Positions 45,888 to 57,785 of a stretch of DNA of 64,000 nucleotides are shown piece by piece. Positions within the stretch are counted from its first letter, which is position 1; each line of letters opens with the position of its first letter. Below the pieces are notes generated by a model, which was not told the origin of the DNA, did no database searches, and saw nothing but the letters and a program-made list of their open reading frames with translations. This stretch comes from Pseudomonadota bacterium (GTDB taxonomy: Bacteria; Pseudomonadota; Gammaproteobacteria; Steroidobacterales; Steroidobacteraceae), in the NCBI GenBank assembly GCA_025356075.1, contig JANXUT010000068.1, forward strand, positions 62,001 to 126,000. The letters run 5' to 3'. The translations under genes were made by a program, and so were the position numbers.

Positions 45888-46856
45888 ATGGCCGCCGTCC
45901 GAGAAGCCCTCCCCGCCTCGCTGTCGCTCCAATTCTGCGGCATGCCCTTCGCATCCCCCATCGTGCTCCTGTCGGGGTGCGTGGGCTTTGGCGAGGAATA
46001 CACGCGCGTCGAGGGCTTCTCGAACCGGGACTGCGGCGCGGTCGTCTTGAAGGGCACGACCGGCAAGGCCCGGCTCGGCAACCCGCCGCACCGGGTCTAC
46101 GAGACGAGCCAGGGCATGCTGAATGCGATCGGGCTTCAGAACCCCGGCGCCGCCCACGTCGTCGATGCGATCCTGCCGACGCTCGACTTCACCGAGACGC
46201 GCTTCATCGCCAATGTTTCCGGCTCCACGATCGATGAGTACGTCGAGGTGGTGAGGCGCTTCGATGACTCGGCGATCGACGCGATGGAGATCAACATCTC
46301 CTGTCCGAACGTCAAGGAAGGCGGCGTGCAGTTCGGCAACTATCCGGACATGAGCGCGCGCGTCGTCGCCGCGTGCCGGGCGGTGACCAAGAAGCCGCTG
46401 ATCACGAAGCTCTCACCGAACCAGACGGACATCCGCGAGAACGCGCGCCTCTGCATCGAGGCCGGCAGCGACGGGCTCGCCGTCATCAACACCGTCATGG
46501 GCATGGCGATCGATGCGGAGTCGCGCCGCCCGGTCATCGGCAACATCCAGGGCGGGCTGTCGGGGCCTGCGATCAAGCCGATCGCGCTCCTGAAGGTCCA
46601 CCAGGTCCACGAGATCGCGAAGAAGCACGCGGTGCCCATCATCGGCCAGGGCGGCATCACGACTGCAACCGATGCGCTCGAGTTCCTGATCGCGGGCGCG
46701 ACCGCGGTTGGCATCGGCACCGCGCTCTTCTACGACCCGCACGTCTGCCTTGCGATCAACTCAGGGATTGCCCGCTATCTCGGGCGGCACGGCATCGCGA
46801 ACGTAGCGGACCTCGTCGGCACGCTCGACACGAGCCGCCCCGCCTCAGGGCACTGA
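45888..46856 (+). CDS. pyrD: Dihydroorotate dehydrogenase, class 1B-like catalytic subunit
   Basis: A 322-residue FMN TIM-barrel enzyme of pyrimidine synthesis. INISCPNVKEGG carries the catalytic Cys139 that marks class 1 (class 2 uses Ser). NAIGLQNPGAAHVV and the phosphate-binding GQGGITTATDALEFLIAGA are also seen. The sequence fits class 1B, which normally needs the PyrK FAD/Fe-S partner; no pyrK lies in the window. E. coli and most gammaproteobacteria use the membrane class 2 enzyme, so this is notable. The 3' end overlaps mscS by 12 nt. Confidence 0.83.
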   Translation: MAAVREALPASLSLQFCGMPFASPIVLLSGCVGFGEEYTRVEGFSNRDCGAVVLKGTTGKARLGNPPHRVYETSQGMLNAIGLQNPGAAHVVDAILPTLDFTETRFIANVSGSTIDEYVEVVRRFDDSAIDAMEINISCPNVKEGGVQFGNYPDMSARVVAACRAVTKKPLITKLSPNQTDIRENARLCIEAGSDGLAVINTVMGMAIDAESRRPVIGNIQGGLSGPAIKPIALLKVHQVHEIAKKHAVPIIGQGGITTATDALEFLIAGATAVGIGTALFYDPHVCLAINSGIARYLGRHGIANVADLVGTLDTSRPASGH

Positions 46857-47939
46857 ACCCGCCGCTGCCGTGCCGTGGGCCACGTGGACCGACGGCGTCA
46901 GGCTCGCGAACTCGATGCCGCGTTCCTCGAATTCCCGCGCGAGGGTCAGGTTCACCGCCTGCTGCGCGTCGAGGAACGTCGGGTAGTCGGCGCTCGTGAC
47001 GACGTAGGCCGCCTCGAAATCGACCGAGGTGTTCGAGAACTGGACGAGGTGCGCCCGCTCGAAGCGGGCGAGCGCCTGGGCGTTCACGGCCGCGCGGATC
47101 AGCCCCGGGATGGCCGCGAGATCCGCGGCACTCGTGCCGTGGGCGATGCCGATCCGAAAGACGCTGCGGCGCGCCTCGAGCCGGCCGAAGTTCCGGATGC
47201 GCGCCTTCACGAGCTCGGAGTTGGCGAGCACGATCTGCTCACCGCTGACGCTCCTGAGGCGCGTGCTCCTGATGCCGATCGCCTCGACGGTGCCGGAATA
47301 CCCGGTGTCGAGGGTCAGCGCATCGCCAACGCCGAAGGGCTTGTCGAGCGCGATGGAGAGCGAAGCCAGGAGGTCGCCGAGCACGTTCTGCACCGCGAGC
47401 GCCACCGCGATGCCGCCGATGCCAAGGCCGGTCAGCAGCGCCTTGACCTGAAAGCCGAGGTTGTCGAGCGCGAGCAGCACCACGAGCGACCAGATCGCGA
47501 CGCTGGCGAGGAAGCGGACGATCGTGATCATCGTCTGCGCGTTCTTGTCGTCCGAGCGCGCGTAGTGCTCATCGAGCGAGAACCCGACCGCGACCGAGAG
47601 CCAGATGCCGAACTGCAGCGCAATCGCCACGATGATGACGGCGGTCGTCAGGTGCTCGGCGCGGATCCCGAGCTCGAGGTACTTCGAGCCCACCAGCAAG
47701 GAGACCGCGAGGAGCGGCAGGAACCGGGTGGCGGCGAGGAGCCGCAGCAGCAGGCGCACGCCCTGGGGCAGCTCGCGGCCGGCGAAACTCATCGCGCGGC
47801 GCGCGACGATCCGGCGCGCGACGAGGAGCCCGAGGAACGTCGCGAGCCCGAGCCCGAACGCGGCGAGCCAGTCGCCGAGGGAATTGCCGAGGAAGGTGTC
47901 CTCGAGCGCGAGGCCCACGAAATGAAGCAGCCGGTTCAT
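46845..47939 (-). CDS. MscS-family mechanosensitive channel
   Basis: A 364-residue small-conductance channel-family protein. Four to five N-terminal helices precede the pore helix and beta domain: LLTGLGIGGIAVALAVQNVL, then GDLLASLSIALDKPFGVGDA and YSGTVEAIGIRSTRLRSVSG. The C-terminal domain is shorter than in KefA. It releases solutes under hypo-osmotic stress. Likely the last gene behind ntrBC (35 nt after ntrC). The start is ATG 47939. Confidence 0.9.
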   Translation of the reverse strand: MNRLLHFVGLALEDTFLGNSLGDWLAAFGLGLATFLGLLVARRIVARRAMSFAGRELPQGVRLLLRLLAATRFLPLLAVSLLVGSKYLELGIRAEHLTTAVIIVAIALQFGIWLSVAVGFSLDEHYARSDDKNAQTMITIVRFLASVAIWSLVVLLALDNLGFQVKALLTGLGIGGIAVALAVQNVLGDLLASLSIALDKPFGVGDALTLDTGYSGTVEAIGIRSTRLRSVSGEQIVLANSELVKARIRNFGRLEARRSVFRIGIAHGTSAADLAAIPGLIRAAVNAQALARFERAHLVQFSNTSVDFEAAYVVTSADYPTFLDAQQAVNLTLAREFEERGIEFASLTPSVHVAHGTAAAGSVP

Positions 47940-47974
47940 CGGCCGATTATAAGGTCCCGGGCGGCCGGGTGCCG

Positions 47975-49394
<1,420 letters not shown>

Positions 49395-49402
<8 letters not shown>

Positions 49403-50477
49403 CGGAACCTTCCTCGAACGGGATGAGCATCGTGAATACGGTCCGCCCCGGGCGGCTTTCGAACTCGATGAGTCCGCCGTGGCGGGTCACGAGGTCCTGG
49501 GCGACGGCGAGGCCGAGGCCATTGCCGCCCGGGCGCCCCGTCACGAGCGGATAGAAGATGGTGTCGGCGAATTCGACCGGGACGCCGGGGCCGTTGTCCT
49601 CGAACTCGATGCTGGCGACGGCGCGATGCCGGCTCGTGCCGATCGTCGCGTTGATGAGCGCGCGGGTCCTCAGGACCAGCCGGCCGTGCTCGCCGAGCGC
49701 CTGCACGGCGTTGCGGCTGATGTTCAGCATCGCCTGGATCATCTGGTCGCGGTCGACGAACACGTCCGGGAGGCTCGGGTCGTAGTCGCGACTGATGAGG
49801 ACGCCCGCGGGAGCCTCGCTTCGCAGCAGCCGATAGACGTGCTCCAGGAGTTCGTGGGGATTGATCGCGGCCTTGTGCGGCAACGCGCCCGGACCCAGCA
49901 GATTGTCGACGAGCTTCCGGAGCCGGTCGGCCTCGCGGATGATGAGCTGCGTGTATTCCTTCAGCTGCTCGGCGGGCAGTTCGCGCTCGAGGAGCTGCGC
50001 GGCGCCCCTCAGGCCGCCGAGCGGGTTTTTGATCTCGTGCGCGAGCTGGCGGACCATCAGGCGGTTGCCACCGAGCTGGGTGAGGAGCGCGGTGTCACGG
50101 TTGATGCGCTGCTGGCGGGTCGTGTCCGAGATCTCGATGAGCACGCGCTCGGCATCGAGCGGCGTCGCGGTGCAGTCGACGACGAGCTGGGTGTTGCTGA
50201 GCGCGGTCGGAATGAGCTTGAGCTCGCGGTGCGCGATCGCATCGCTGCCGAGCCTGGCGCGCGCGATGATCGATTCGATGGGCGCGGGGTCGCGAACGAG
50301 CTCGGCGAGCGGCCGGCCGCGCGCGTGGTTGATGCCGGCTGCGAGCAGCGTCTGCGCGGATGCGTTCAGGTACTCGATCGTGCTCCTGGAATCGACGATC
50401 GCGATGCCGATCGCGAGCGCATCGAGGAGCCCCGTGAGGTCGCGGAGCGGCGGGGCGATGCGGGCCTCAAACGCCAC
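49395..50477 (-). CDS. ntrB: Nitrogen regulation sensor kinase NtrB
   Basis: A 360-residue cytoplasmic kinase. An N-terminal PAS domain (LLDALAIGIAIVDSRSTIEY) precedes the H-box LAHEIKNPLGGLRGAAQLLE, the N-box MLNISRNAVQAL and the G boxes FEDNGPGVP and GGNGLGLAVAQDLV. There is no membrane segment, as expected for NtrB, which is controlled by PII. The GTG start at 50477 is used. It overlaps ntrC by 8 nt. A DUF4124 gene lies between it and glnA. Confidence 0.93.
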
Positions 50478-50501
50478 GGCATGCTCCCGCGCTCGGCTGG
50501 A

Positions 50502-51095
50502 TCAGCCTTTCTTCTTGGGCGGCGTGATGAGCGGGCCGCGCGGCGGATTGGCGAGGACCGAATTCTGCCGCACGTAGAACGTGACGCCCGCCGAGCTCAT
50601 GAGCTCGCGGCCGGTGTCGTCGGTGATGACGGCCGCCATCGTGTGAGTGCCGCGGTCCACCTGGAAGGTCATTGTGAGCGAGCCGCCGGCGGGATCGGGC
50701 TGGCGCGTGCCGTCGAGGACGAACCATAGCTGGTGGCCGTTCGCGAGGACCGGCTCTACCGCCGCGACGGCATCGACACTGCCGCCGTTGTTGACGAAGG
50801 CCTCGCCCTCGGAGGGGCGGGTGATCTCGAGGCGCGAATACCTGGGCGCCGCTGGCGCAGTGGCGGCGCGCCGTGGCGTGCTCGCGGGAGTGGGCGTGCC
50901 CTTGTAGGTCTGGGCTGCGGCGATCTGCACCTTCTCGGCGCCGGGTGCCGGTCGGTCGGAGTAGTGGGTGATGCCGTCCGCATCGACCCATTTGTAGAGG
51001 GTCGCGGATGCGTGGCTGACGGCGGCAACGCCGCCGAGCGCGACCAGCATGACGGCCGCGCAGATTCCGACGAGCGGCGAGCGAATCGAGCGCAT
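50502..51095 (-). CDS. DUF4124 exported protein
   Basis: A 197-residue secreted or periplasmic protein. A signal peptide (LVGICAAVMLVALGGVAAVS) is followed by the DUF4124 motif LYKWVDADGITHYSDRPAPG at about residue 33. The C-terminal half is beta-rich (RLEITRPSEGEAFVNNGGSV) and may be an Ig-like fold. DUF4124 proteins frequently sit between glnA and ntrB in gammaproteobacteria; no function is known. 24 nt upstream of ntrB, so it may share the transcript. Confidence 0.85.
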   Translation of the reverse strand: MRSIRSPLVGICAAVMLVALGGVAAVSHASATLYKWVDADGITHYSDRPAPGAEKVQIAAAQTYKGTPTPASTPRRAATAPAAPRYSRLEITRPSEGEAFVNNGGSVDAVAAVEPVLANGHQLWFVLDGTRQPDPAGGSLTMTFQVDRGTHTMAAVITDDTGRELMSSAGVTFYVRQNSVLANPPRGPLITPPKKKG

Positions 51096-51187
51096 GAACC
51101 GAGCATAGCCCTTCGCCTACGGTGTGACAAAGCGCATGCCGCCGGCGGCTGCCGGCGGCATGCGAGATCGGGCGCTGCGTCACAGAA

Positions 51188-51208
51188 TCGGCCGCCCGGG
51201 CGGGCCGA
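51188..51208 (-). terminator. Hairpin after glnA, weak terminator or attenuator
   Basis: On the minus strand, 25 nt after the glnA stop, TCGGC and GCCGA enclose a second CGC/GCG stem with a CCGG loop. It is followed by TTCTGT rather than a true T-run. It could reduce read-through from glnA into the DUF4124-ntrBC genes. Confidence 0.35.
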
Positions 51209-51232
51209 AGGCGCCCACCCCGGTAAGCACGC

Positions 51233-52642
51233 TCAGCAGCTGTAGTACATGTCGAACTCGACCGGGTGCGTCGTCATCCTGAGGCGCGTCACTTCCTGCA
51301 TCTTGAGGGCGATGTAGGCATCGATCACGTCGTCGGTGAAGACCCCACCCTTTCGCAGGAACTCGCGATCGTTGTCGAGGCACTCGAGTGCCTGGTCGAG
51401 CGAATGGCACACGGTCGGGATGTGCTTGGCCTCCTCGGGCTCGAGGTCGTAGAGGTCCTTGTCGGCCGGGTCGCCCGGGTGGATCTTGTTCTGGATCCCG
51501 TCGAGGCCCGCCATCATCATCGCCGCGAAGGCGAAGTACGGATTCGCGCTCGAGTCCGGGAAGCGGACCTCGATGCGACGCGCCTTCGGGCTCGACACCC
51601 ACGGCACCCGGATCGAGGCCGAGCGATTGCGCGCGGAGTACGCGAGCATCACGGGTGCCTCGAAGCCGGGGACGAGCCGCTTGTAGCTGTTGGTGCCCGC
51701 GTTCGTGAACGCGTTCACCGCGCGCGCGTGCTTGATGATGCCGCCGATGTAGTAGAGGCAGGTCTCGGAGAGGCCCGCGTACTTGTCACCGGAGAAGATG
51801 TTCTTGCCGTCCTTCACGAGCGACTGGTGCACGTGCATGCCGCTGCCGTTGTCGCCGACGAGGGGCTTGGGCATGAACGTCGCGGTCTTGCCGTAGCCGT
51901 GCGCGATGTTGAGAATCGCGTACTTCAGGATCTGCACCTCGTCGGCCTTCTTGACCAGCGTGTTGAAGCCGACGCCGATCTCGCTCTGGCCGGCGGTCGC
52001 GACCTCGTGGTGGTGAACCTCGACCTTGAGGCCCATTTCCTCCAGCGCGCCGCACATGGCCGCGCGGATGTCGTGGAAGTGATCGACCGGCGGTACCGGG
52101 AAGTAGCCGCCCTTGACGCCCGGGCGGTGGCCGCGGTTGCCATCGGCAAGCTCGACCCCTGAGTTCCAGGCGCCCTGCACCGAATTGATCGAGTGCGAGG
52201 CGGAGTGCATCTGCGAATTCCACGTCACGCTGTCGAAGATGAAGAACTCGTTCTCGGGGCCGAACAGCGCGGTGTCAGCGATGCCGGTGCTCTTGAGGTA
52301 AGCCTCGGCGCGCTTGGCGAGCGAGCGCGGGTCGCGCTCGTAGCCCTGCATCGTTGCGGGCTCGATGATGTCGCAGCGCAGGTTGACCGTCGTCTCCTCG
52401 AAGAAGGGATCGAGGACGGCGGTCTCCGCATCCGGCATCAGGATCATGTCGGACTCGTTGATGCCCTTCCAACCGGCAATGGAGGAGCCGTCGAACATCT
52501 TGCCGTCGACGAAGAATTCCTCATTGACGTACACCGACGGGATGGTGACGTGCTGTTCCTTGCCGCGGGTATCGGTGAAGCGCAGGTCCGCGTACTTCGC
52601 CTCTTTTTCCTTGATCAACTTGACGACATCGGCCGGCTTCAT
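51233..52642 (-). CDS. glnA: Glutamine synthetase type I
   Basis: A 469-residue GSI-beta enzyme that makes glutamine from glutamate, ammonia and ATP, as a dodecamer. Signatures: [32 protein letters not shown] (metal ligands), [17 protein letters not shown], and the adenylylation site Tyr398 in [13 protein letters not shown], so GlnE-type regulation is expected. ATG 52642 follows CTGGAGG at good spacing. The upstream region holds a sigma-54 promoter and two NtrC sites; ntrBC lie just downstream. Confidence 0.97.
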   Translation of the reverse strand: MKPADVVKLIKEKEAKYADLRFTDTRGKEQHVTIPSVYVNEEFFVDGKMFDGSSIAGWKGINESDMILMPDAETAVLDPFFEETTVNLRCDIIEPATMQGYERDPRSLAKRAEAYLKSTGIADTALFGPENEFFIFDSVTWNSQMHSASHSINSVQGAWNSGVELADGNRGHRPGVKGGYFPVPPVDHFHDIRAAMCGALEEMGLKVEVHHHEVATAGQSEIGVGFNTLVKKADEVQILKYAILNIAHGYGKTATFMPKPLVGDNGSGMHVHQSLVKDGKNIFSGDKYAGLSETCLYYIGGIIKHARAVNAFTNAGTNSYKRLVPGFEAPVMLAYSARNRSASIRVPWVSSPKARRIEVRFPDSSANPYFAFAAMMMAGLDGIQNKIHPGDPADKDLYDLEPEEAKHIPTVCHSLDQALECLDNDREFLRKGGVFTDDVIDAYIALKMQEVTRLRMTTHPVEFDMYYSC

Positions 52643-52735
52643 CGCAAACCTCCAGATATAGGGCTGTCGCTGAACGCCGCGTCGCCTGCGAAGCGCGCCG
52701 CGGAGTGGCATTGCTAGTCACGAGAACTGAGCAAA

Positions 52736-52752
52736 TTGCAGGAATCGTGCCC
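52736..52752 (-). promoter_or_regulatory. Sigma-54 (-24/-12) promoter of glnA
   Basis: On the minus strand, GGGCACGATTCCTGCAA has the invariant GG and GC at exactly the right spacing (consensus TGGCACG-N4-TTGC). Transcription would start near 52727, giving a leader of about 85 nt before glnA. Confidence 0.8.
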
Positions 52753-52817
52753 GTGCACCATTACAACGCAGAATCAGCAGCTTACCGACGGATTCGCCGA
52801 AAGCTGCACCAGACTGC

Positions 52818-52832
52818 GCACTATTCTAGTGC
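52818..52832. promoter_or_regulatory. NtrC-binding palindrome, proximal
   Basis: GCACTATTCTAGTGC is a perfect 6-bp inverted repeat with a 3-bp centre, matching the NtrC consensus GCAC-N7-GTGC. It is centred about 98 bp upstream of the predicted glnA start point. Confidence 0.78.
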
Positions 52833-52848
52833 AAATAGGTGATTTTAT

Positions 52849-52863
52849 GCACCGATCTAGTGC
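52849..52863. promoter_or_regulatory. NtrC-binding palindrome, distal
   Basis: GCACCGATCTAGTGC again fits GCAC-N7-GTGC. Its centre is 31 bp (three helical turns) from the proximal site, the arrangement known for the E. coli glnA enhancer. It lies 35 bp beyond the stop of the acyl-CoA ligase gene. Confidence 0.78.
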
Positions 52864-52897
52864 ATTTCGTTCCGGCGGCCCTGCCCGACGGGCAGCG

Positions 52898-54529
52898 TCA
52901 GCGAGCCGGGGCTTGCGGATAGAGGACCCGGAGGCGCTTCTTGTCGAGCTTGCCGGTGCCCCCCAAGGGCATCTCGTCGATGAACACCACGTCGTCCGGC
53001 ATCCACCAGTTCGCGATCTTGCCCTTCAGGAACGCGAGGAATTCCTGAGGCTCCGCCGTCACGCCCGGCTTCAGCTTCACGATGAGGAGCGGCCTCTCGC
53101 GCCACTTGGGGTGTGGGATCGCGATGACCGCGGCCATCAGCGCCTTGGGGTGGCCGGCCGCGATGCACTCGATCTCGACGGAGCTGATCCACTCCCCGCC
53201 CGACTTGATGAGGTCCTTGGAGCGGTCGGTGATCTGCAGGTAGCCGTGCGCATCGATGCAGCCGATATCGCCGGTGTCGAAGTACCCCTCGGCATCGAGG
53301 ACGGGCGGCTCGCTGCCCGGGTAGTAGCGCCCGATCACGCAAGGCCCCTTCACCTTGATGTGGCCCTGCTGCTTGCCGTCGTGCACGAGCGCGTTGCCCT
53401 CCTCGTCGGTGATTTTCATGTCGACCGAGAGCCCCGGACGCCCCTGCTTCAGGCGCTGCGCCATGCGCTCGTTCTCCGGCAGCTTGTCGATGGCGGCGGT
53501 CGGCGCGGCGGCCGTGCCGATCGGGCTCGTCTCGGTCATGCCCCAGGCGTGGATGACCTCGACGCCGTAGCCGTCGAAGGCGCGCATCAGGGCCTCCGGG
53601 CAGGCGGAGCCGCCGATCAGCACGCGCTTTAGCGTCGAGAGCTTCAAGTCCCGCGCGCGCATGTACTCGAGAAGCTGCATCCACACCGTCGGCACCGCGC
53701 AGGTCAGCGTCACCGCCTCGCTCTCGAGGAGGCCGTAGACCGACTCGCCGTCGAGCTTAGGACCGGGCAGCACGAGCTTCGTGCCGACGCTGGCGGTTGC
53801 GAACGGCACGCCCCATGCGTTCGCGTGGAACATCGGCACGACCATCAGCACGGTGTCGCGCGCGGTGAGGCCGAGGTTCTCGGCGGTGATCGCAAAGAGC
53901 GTGTGCAGCACCTGCGTGCGGTGCGTGTAGAGGACGCCTTTCGGGTGTCCGGTGGTGCCGGAGGTGTAGCAAAGGCCGGCCGGCTCGTTCTCATCGAAGT
54001 CGCCCCAGCGCGAATCGGCGCTCTGCCCGTCGATGAGCTCCTCGTAGCCGATCGCGGGCCGGCCGGCGACGCTGGCCGCGGCGGGCGCACCGATCACGAC
54101 GACGCGCTCGACGGTCGGGCAGCTCGGTAGCACGCGCTCGAGGATCGGCAGGAACATCGCATCGGCGAGGATCCAGCGATCGGCCGCGTGGTTGATGATG
54201 TAGATGAGCTGCTCGTCGAAGAGCCGTGGATTGAGCGTATGGCAGACCGCGCCCATCGCCGAGATGCCAAACCACGCCTCGAAGTGCGGGATGCTGTTCA
54301 TCGCGAGCGTCGCGACCCGGTCGCCGCGCACGATGCGCTCCGCTGCGAGCGCGGACGATAACTGGTGCGCGCGGCGCTCGATGCGGCCGTAGTTGCTGCG
54401 GCTGACTACGCCTGCGCCGTCGCGGGCGACGACCTCGGTGAGCGCGTGCCAGCGCCCGGCGTGGGTCAGCATCTTGTCGATGGTGAGGGGCCACGACTGC
54501 ATCAGGCTCGAGGCCACCGCACCGCGCAT
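52898..54529 (-). CDS. Fatty-acid/medium-chain acyl-CoA ligase (AlkK-like)
   Basis: A 543-residue AMP-forming ligase, different in type from the one near gpsA. Motifs: [68 protein letters not shown], and a C-terminal Lys in [13 protein letters not shown]. The overall pattern resembles AlkK/DmdB/medium-chain fatty acyl-CoA ligases. It would activate fatty acids for beta-oxidation. Monocistronic; its stop lies just upstream of the glnA enhancer, so read-through into glnA is possible. Confidence 0.86.
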   Translation of the reverse strand: MRGAVASSLMQSWPLTIDKMLTHAGRWHALTEVVARDGAGVVSRSNYGRIERRAHQLSSALAAERIVRGDRVATLAMNSIPHFEAWFGISAMGAVCHTLNPRLFDEQLIYIINHAADRWILADAMFLPILERVLPSCPTVERVVVIGAPAAASVAGRPAIGYEELIDGQSADSRWGDFDENEPAGLCYTSGTTGHPKGVLYTHRTQVLHTLFAITAENLGLTARDTVLMVVPMFHANAWGVPFATASVGTKLVLPGPKLDGESVYGLLESEAVTLTCAVPTVWMQLLEYMRARDLKLSTLKRVLIGGSACPEALMRAFDGYGVEVIHAWGMTETSPIGTAAAPTAAIDKLPENERMAQRLKQGRPGLSVDMKITDEEGNALVHDGKQQGHIKVKGPCVIGRYYPGSEPPVLDAEGYFDTGDIGCIDAHGYLQITDRSKDLIKSGGEWISSVEIECIAAGHPKALMAAVIAIPHPKWRERPLLIVKLKPGVTAEPQEFLAFLKGKIANWWMPDDVVFIDEMPLGGTGKLDKKRLRVLYPQAPAR

Positions 54530-54615
54530 CGTGTCGTTGATGTTGCCCCCTCGTCCGCTTGTTCGGCCCGTCGACGAGCCAACGATACCGGAACGGCGCC
54601 GGTGCGGGTGTCAGC

Positions 54616-54621
54616 TATAAT
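54616..54621 (+). promoter_or_regulatory. -10 element of glyQS
   Basis: A consensus TATAAT 48 nt before the glyQ ATG, in the 140-bp divergent spacer. No good -35. A TTAAGTAC octamer follows at 54629-54636, within the predicted leader. Confidence 0.45.
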
Positions 54622-54669
54622 TGCCGCGTTAAGTACGCCGGTCGCCGGCCCCAACGCTCGAGGCAGCTA

Positions 54670-55644
54670 ATGGCCCGCCCCCGGATCGGCGTCCCGCCGC
54701 GCACCTTCCAGGACCTGATCTTCACGCTGCAGCGCTACTGGGCCGACCAGGGCTGCGTGCTGCTGCAGCCCTATGACATGGAAGTCGGCGCGGGCACGTT
54801 CCACACGGCGACCTTCCTGCGCGCGGTGGGACCGGAACCCTGGAGCGCGGCCTACGTGCAACCCTCGCGGCGCCCGACCGACGGGCGCTATGGCGAGAAT
54901 CCGTTCCGCCTGCAGCACTACTTCCAGTTCCAGGTCGCGATCAAGCCCTCCCCGCCGAACTTCGTCGAGCTGTACCTGGGTTCGCTCGCCGCGCTTGGCT
55001 TCGACTCGACCGTGCACGACATCCGCCTCGTCGAGGACAACTGGGAGTCGCCGACCCTGGGCGCGTGGGGCCTCGGCTGGGAGATCTGGCTGAACGGCAT
55101 GGAGATCACGCAGTTCACCTATTTCCAGCAGGTCGGCGGGCTCGACTGCCACCCGGTAATGGGCGAGATCACCTACGGGCTCGAGCGCCTCGCGATGTAC
55201 CTGCAGGGCGTGGAGAGTGTGTTCGACCTCACCTGGGCCGAGGGCCCCTTCGGGCGGGTCAGCTACGGCGACGTCTACCACCAGAACGAGGTCGAGCAGT
55301 CGAAGTACAACTTCGAGCTCGCCGACACCGCCGAGCTCTTTCGCCAGTTCGATGCGCACGAGCGTGAGTGCGAGCGCGCGCTCAGCGCCCCGCTCGCGCT
55401 CCCTGCCTACGAGCGGATGCTGAAGACCTCCCACACGTTCAACCTGCTCGATGCACGCCGCGCGATCTCGGTGACCGAGCGGCAGCGCTACATCCTCAGG
55501 GTACGCACGCTCGCGCGCGGCGTCGCCGAGGCCTACCTCAAGAGCCGCGAGGCGCTCGGCTTCCCGATGCTGAAGCGCATCGTCGAACACGTTGACCCGC
55601 CGTTGCCGGAGTCCGTCGCGAGTCGCAGCGGGCGGCTCGCATGA
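54670..55644 (+). CDS. glyQ: Glycyl-tRNA synthetase alpha subunit
   Basis: A 324-residue catalytic subunit of the bacterial alpha2beta2 enzyme that charges tRNA-Gly. Class II motifs are visible: [40 protein letters not shown] and [17 protein letters not shown] 54670 matches the family N-terminus ([20 protein letters not shown]). glyS follows with a 4-nt ATGA overlap, ensuring equal subunit supply. Confidence 0.96.
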   Translation: MARPRIGVPPRTFQDLIFTLQRYWADQGCVLLQPYDMEVGAGTFHTATFLRAVGPEPWSAAYVQPSRRPTDGRYGENPFRLQHYFQFQVAIKPSPPNFVELYLGSLAALGFDSTVHDIRLVEDNWESPTLGAWGLGWEIWLNGMEITQFTYFQQVGGLDCHPVMGEITYGLERLAMYLQGVESVFDLTWAEGPFGRVSYGDVYHQNEVEQSKYNFELADTAELFRQFDAHERECERALSAPLALPAYERMLKTSHTFNLLDARRAISVTERQRYILRVRTLARGVAEAYLKSREALGFPMLKRIVEHVDPPLPESVASRSGRLA

Positions 55645-57773
55645 GCACGCGCGACCTACTCGTCGAGATCGGCACCGAGGAGCTGCCGCCGAAGTCGCTG
55701 CTCGCGCTCTCGGAGGCTTTCACCGCGGGCGTCGTCGCGGCGCTCGCCGCCGCCGGGCTTCGCCACGGCAAGGTCGAGTCGTTCGCGTCCCCGCGGCGCC
55801 TCGCGTTCCTCGTGAAGCGCCTCGCCGAGCGCCAGCCCGACCAGGAGCTGAAGCGCCGCGGGCCGCCCGTCACGGCGGCCTTCGGCGCCGACGGCGCGCC
55901 AACCCGCGCCGCAGTCGCCTTCGCCGAGTCCTGCGGCGTCGCCCTCGCCGCGCTCGGGCGCATCACGGAGCCGAAGGGCGAGTTCCTCTACTACTCGGGC
56001 GTCAAGCCAGGCGCTGCCACGACGAGCCTGCTCGTCGCGATGGTGAACGACTCGCTCGCGAAGCTCCCGATCGCCAAGCGCATGCGCTGGGGCAGCGGCA
56101 GCGCCGAGTTCGTCAGGCCTGTGCACTGGGTCGTGTTCCTCTTCGGCAAGGACGTGGTCAGCGGCGAGGTGCTGGGGCTCCCGACTGGCCGCCACACGCG
56201 CGGCCACCGGTTCATGGCGCCGAAGGAGATTGCGCTCGCAAGCGCGAGCAGCTACGCGCGCCGCCTCGAGCAGGCCGGCAAGGTGCGCCCAAGCTTCGCC
56301 GCGCGCCGCGAGCTCATCCGCACGGGTGTCACCGCTCTCGCGGCCGCGGAGGGGCTCACCGCGATCATCCGCGAGCCGCTCCTCGAGGAGGTGACCGCGC
56401 TCGTCGAGTGGCCGGTACCGCTCGCGGGTCGCTTTGAGTCCAGGTTCCTGAGCCTGCCGCCGGAGGTCCTCATCGCGACGCTCGAAGACCACCAGCGCTA
56501 TTTCCCGGCGCGCGAGCCCGGCGGCTCCTTGAGCTCGCTCTTCATCACCGTCGCCAACATCGAGAGCAAGGATCCCAGGGTCGTGCGCACCGGCAACGAG
56601 CGGGTCGTGCGGCCGCGACTGTCGGACGCGGCGTTCTTCTTCGAGGGTGACCGCAAGGAGACCTTGAGCTCGCGACGCGAGGCGCTCAGGAGCGTGACGT
56701 TCCAGGCGCAGCTCGGCTCGTACTTCCGAAAGAGCGAGCGCGTGCAGGCGCTCACTCAGGCGCTGGCGCCCGTGACCGGCGCCGACTCCGGCCGCGCGGC
56801 GCGCGCGGCGGAGCTTGCCAAGTGCGACCTCCTGACGGGGCTGGTCGGTGAGTTCCCGGAGCTCCAGGGCATCATGGGGACGTACTACGCGACGCACGAC
56901 GGCGAGGACCTCGAGGTCGCCGCGGCGATGGCGGAGCAATACCTGCCGCGCTTTGCCGGGGACGCGCTGCCGGCGGGGAAGGTCGGCACGACACTCGCGC
57001 TCGCCGACAAGCTCGACACGATCGCCGGCATCTTCGCGACGGGGCAGAAGCCCTCCGGCACCCGCGATCCCTTCGGGCTCAGGCGCGCGGCGCTCGGGTT
57101 CCTGCGCATCGTGCTCGAGCAGCGCTTGACGCTCGACCTGCCCTCGCTCATCGCAACCGCGCTCGATGCCGCGCGCGCCGATATCGCCGCCGTGCTCGCC
57201 GCGCGCCCGGCGGGCGCAAAGGCCCCGGCGACGCCGCCCGCGGTCGAGGTGCTTCGGGCCGAGGTCTACGACTACGTGATGGAGCGCCTCAGAACCCATC
57301 ACCTCGAGGGGAATCCCGCGACCACCGTCGAGATGTTCGAGGCCGTGCTCGAGCGGCGGCCGGCCTCGCCGCTCGACTTCGAGGCGCGGCTCGGGGCGCT
57401 GGCGGAGTTCCTGCGGCTCCCCGATGCACCGGCGCTCGCCGGTGCCAACAAGCGCATCGCCAACATCCAGCGAAAATCGGGCGGCGCCGCGGGCGGGGAG
57501 ATCCGCCCGGAACTCCTGAGGCTCGCCGAGGAGAAGGAACTCGCGCGCGAGCTTCTCGCCGTGACGCCGGGCGTTCGTACGCTCATTGCCCGGGGGGATT
57601 ACACGGGGGCGCTGCGCGACCTCGCGCGGCTCCGGCCCGCGGTCGATGCGTTCTTCGATGGCGTCATGGTCATGGACGAGGACTTAGGGGTACGCGCCAA
57701 CCGCTTTGCGCTACTCGATGCGGTGCGCGGGCTCTTCCTCGAGGTCGCGGACTTCTCCCGGCTGCCGGGCTGA
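55641..57773 (+). CDS. glyS: Glycyl-tRNA synthetase beta subunit
   Basis: A 710-residue tRNA-binding subunit. It begins [20 protein letters not shown] and contains [45 protein letters not shown] (HD-like domain) and [17 protein letters not shown], ending in the anticodon-binding region. The length is normal for the family. Ends convergently with a DUF6491 lipoprotein gene, 12 nt apart. Confidence 0.96.
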   Translation: MSTRDLLVEIGTEELPPKSLLALSEAFTAGVVAALAAAGLRHGKVESFASPRRLAFLVKRLAERQPDQELKRRGPPVTAAFGADGAPTRAAVAFAESCGVALAALGRITEPKGEFLYYSGVKPGAATTSLLVAMVNDSLAKLPIAKRMRWGSGSAEFVRPVHWVVFLFGKDVVSGEVLGLPTGRHTRGHRFMAPKEIALASASSYARRLEQAGKVRPSFAARRELIRTGVTALAAAEGLTAIIREPLLEEVTALVEWPVPLAGRFESRFLSLPPEVLIATLEDHQRYFPAREPGGSLSSLFITVANIESKDPRVVRTGNERVVRPRLSDAAFFFEGDRKETLSSRREALRSVTFQAQLGSYFRKSERVQALTQALAPVTGADSGRAARAAELAKCDLLTGLVGEFPELQGIMGTYYATHDGEDLEVAAAMAEQYLPRFAGDALPAGKVGTTLALADKLDTIAGIFATGQKPSGTRDPFGLRRAALGFLRIVLEQRLTLDLPSLIATALDAARADIAAVLAARPAGAKAPATPPAVEVLRAEVYDYVMERLRTHHLEGNPATTVEMFEAVLERRPASPLDFEARLGALAEFLRLPDAPALAGANKRIANIQRKSGGAAGGEIRPELLRLAEEKELARELLAVTPGVRTLIARGDYTGALRDLARLRPAVDAFFDGVMVMDEDLGVRANRFALLDAVRGLFLEVADFSRLPG

Positions 57774-57785
57774 CCTAAGCCGGGA

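Noticed and set aside
52705..52716. TGGCATTGC on the plus strand as a sigma-54 promoter
   Set aside because: The GG to GC spacing is wrong and no plus-strand gene follows.
55656..57302. 548-codon minus-strand frame opposite glyS
   Set aside because: Shadow of the clear glyS gene; composition is dominated by Arg/Glu/Ala.
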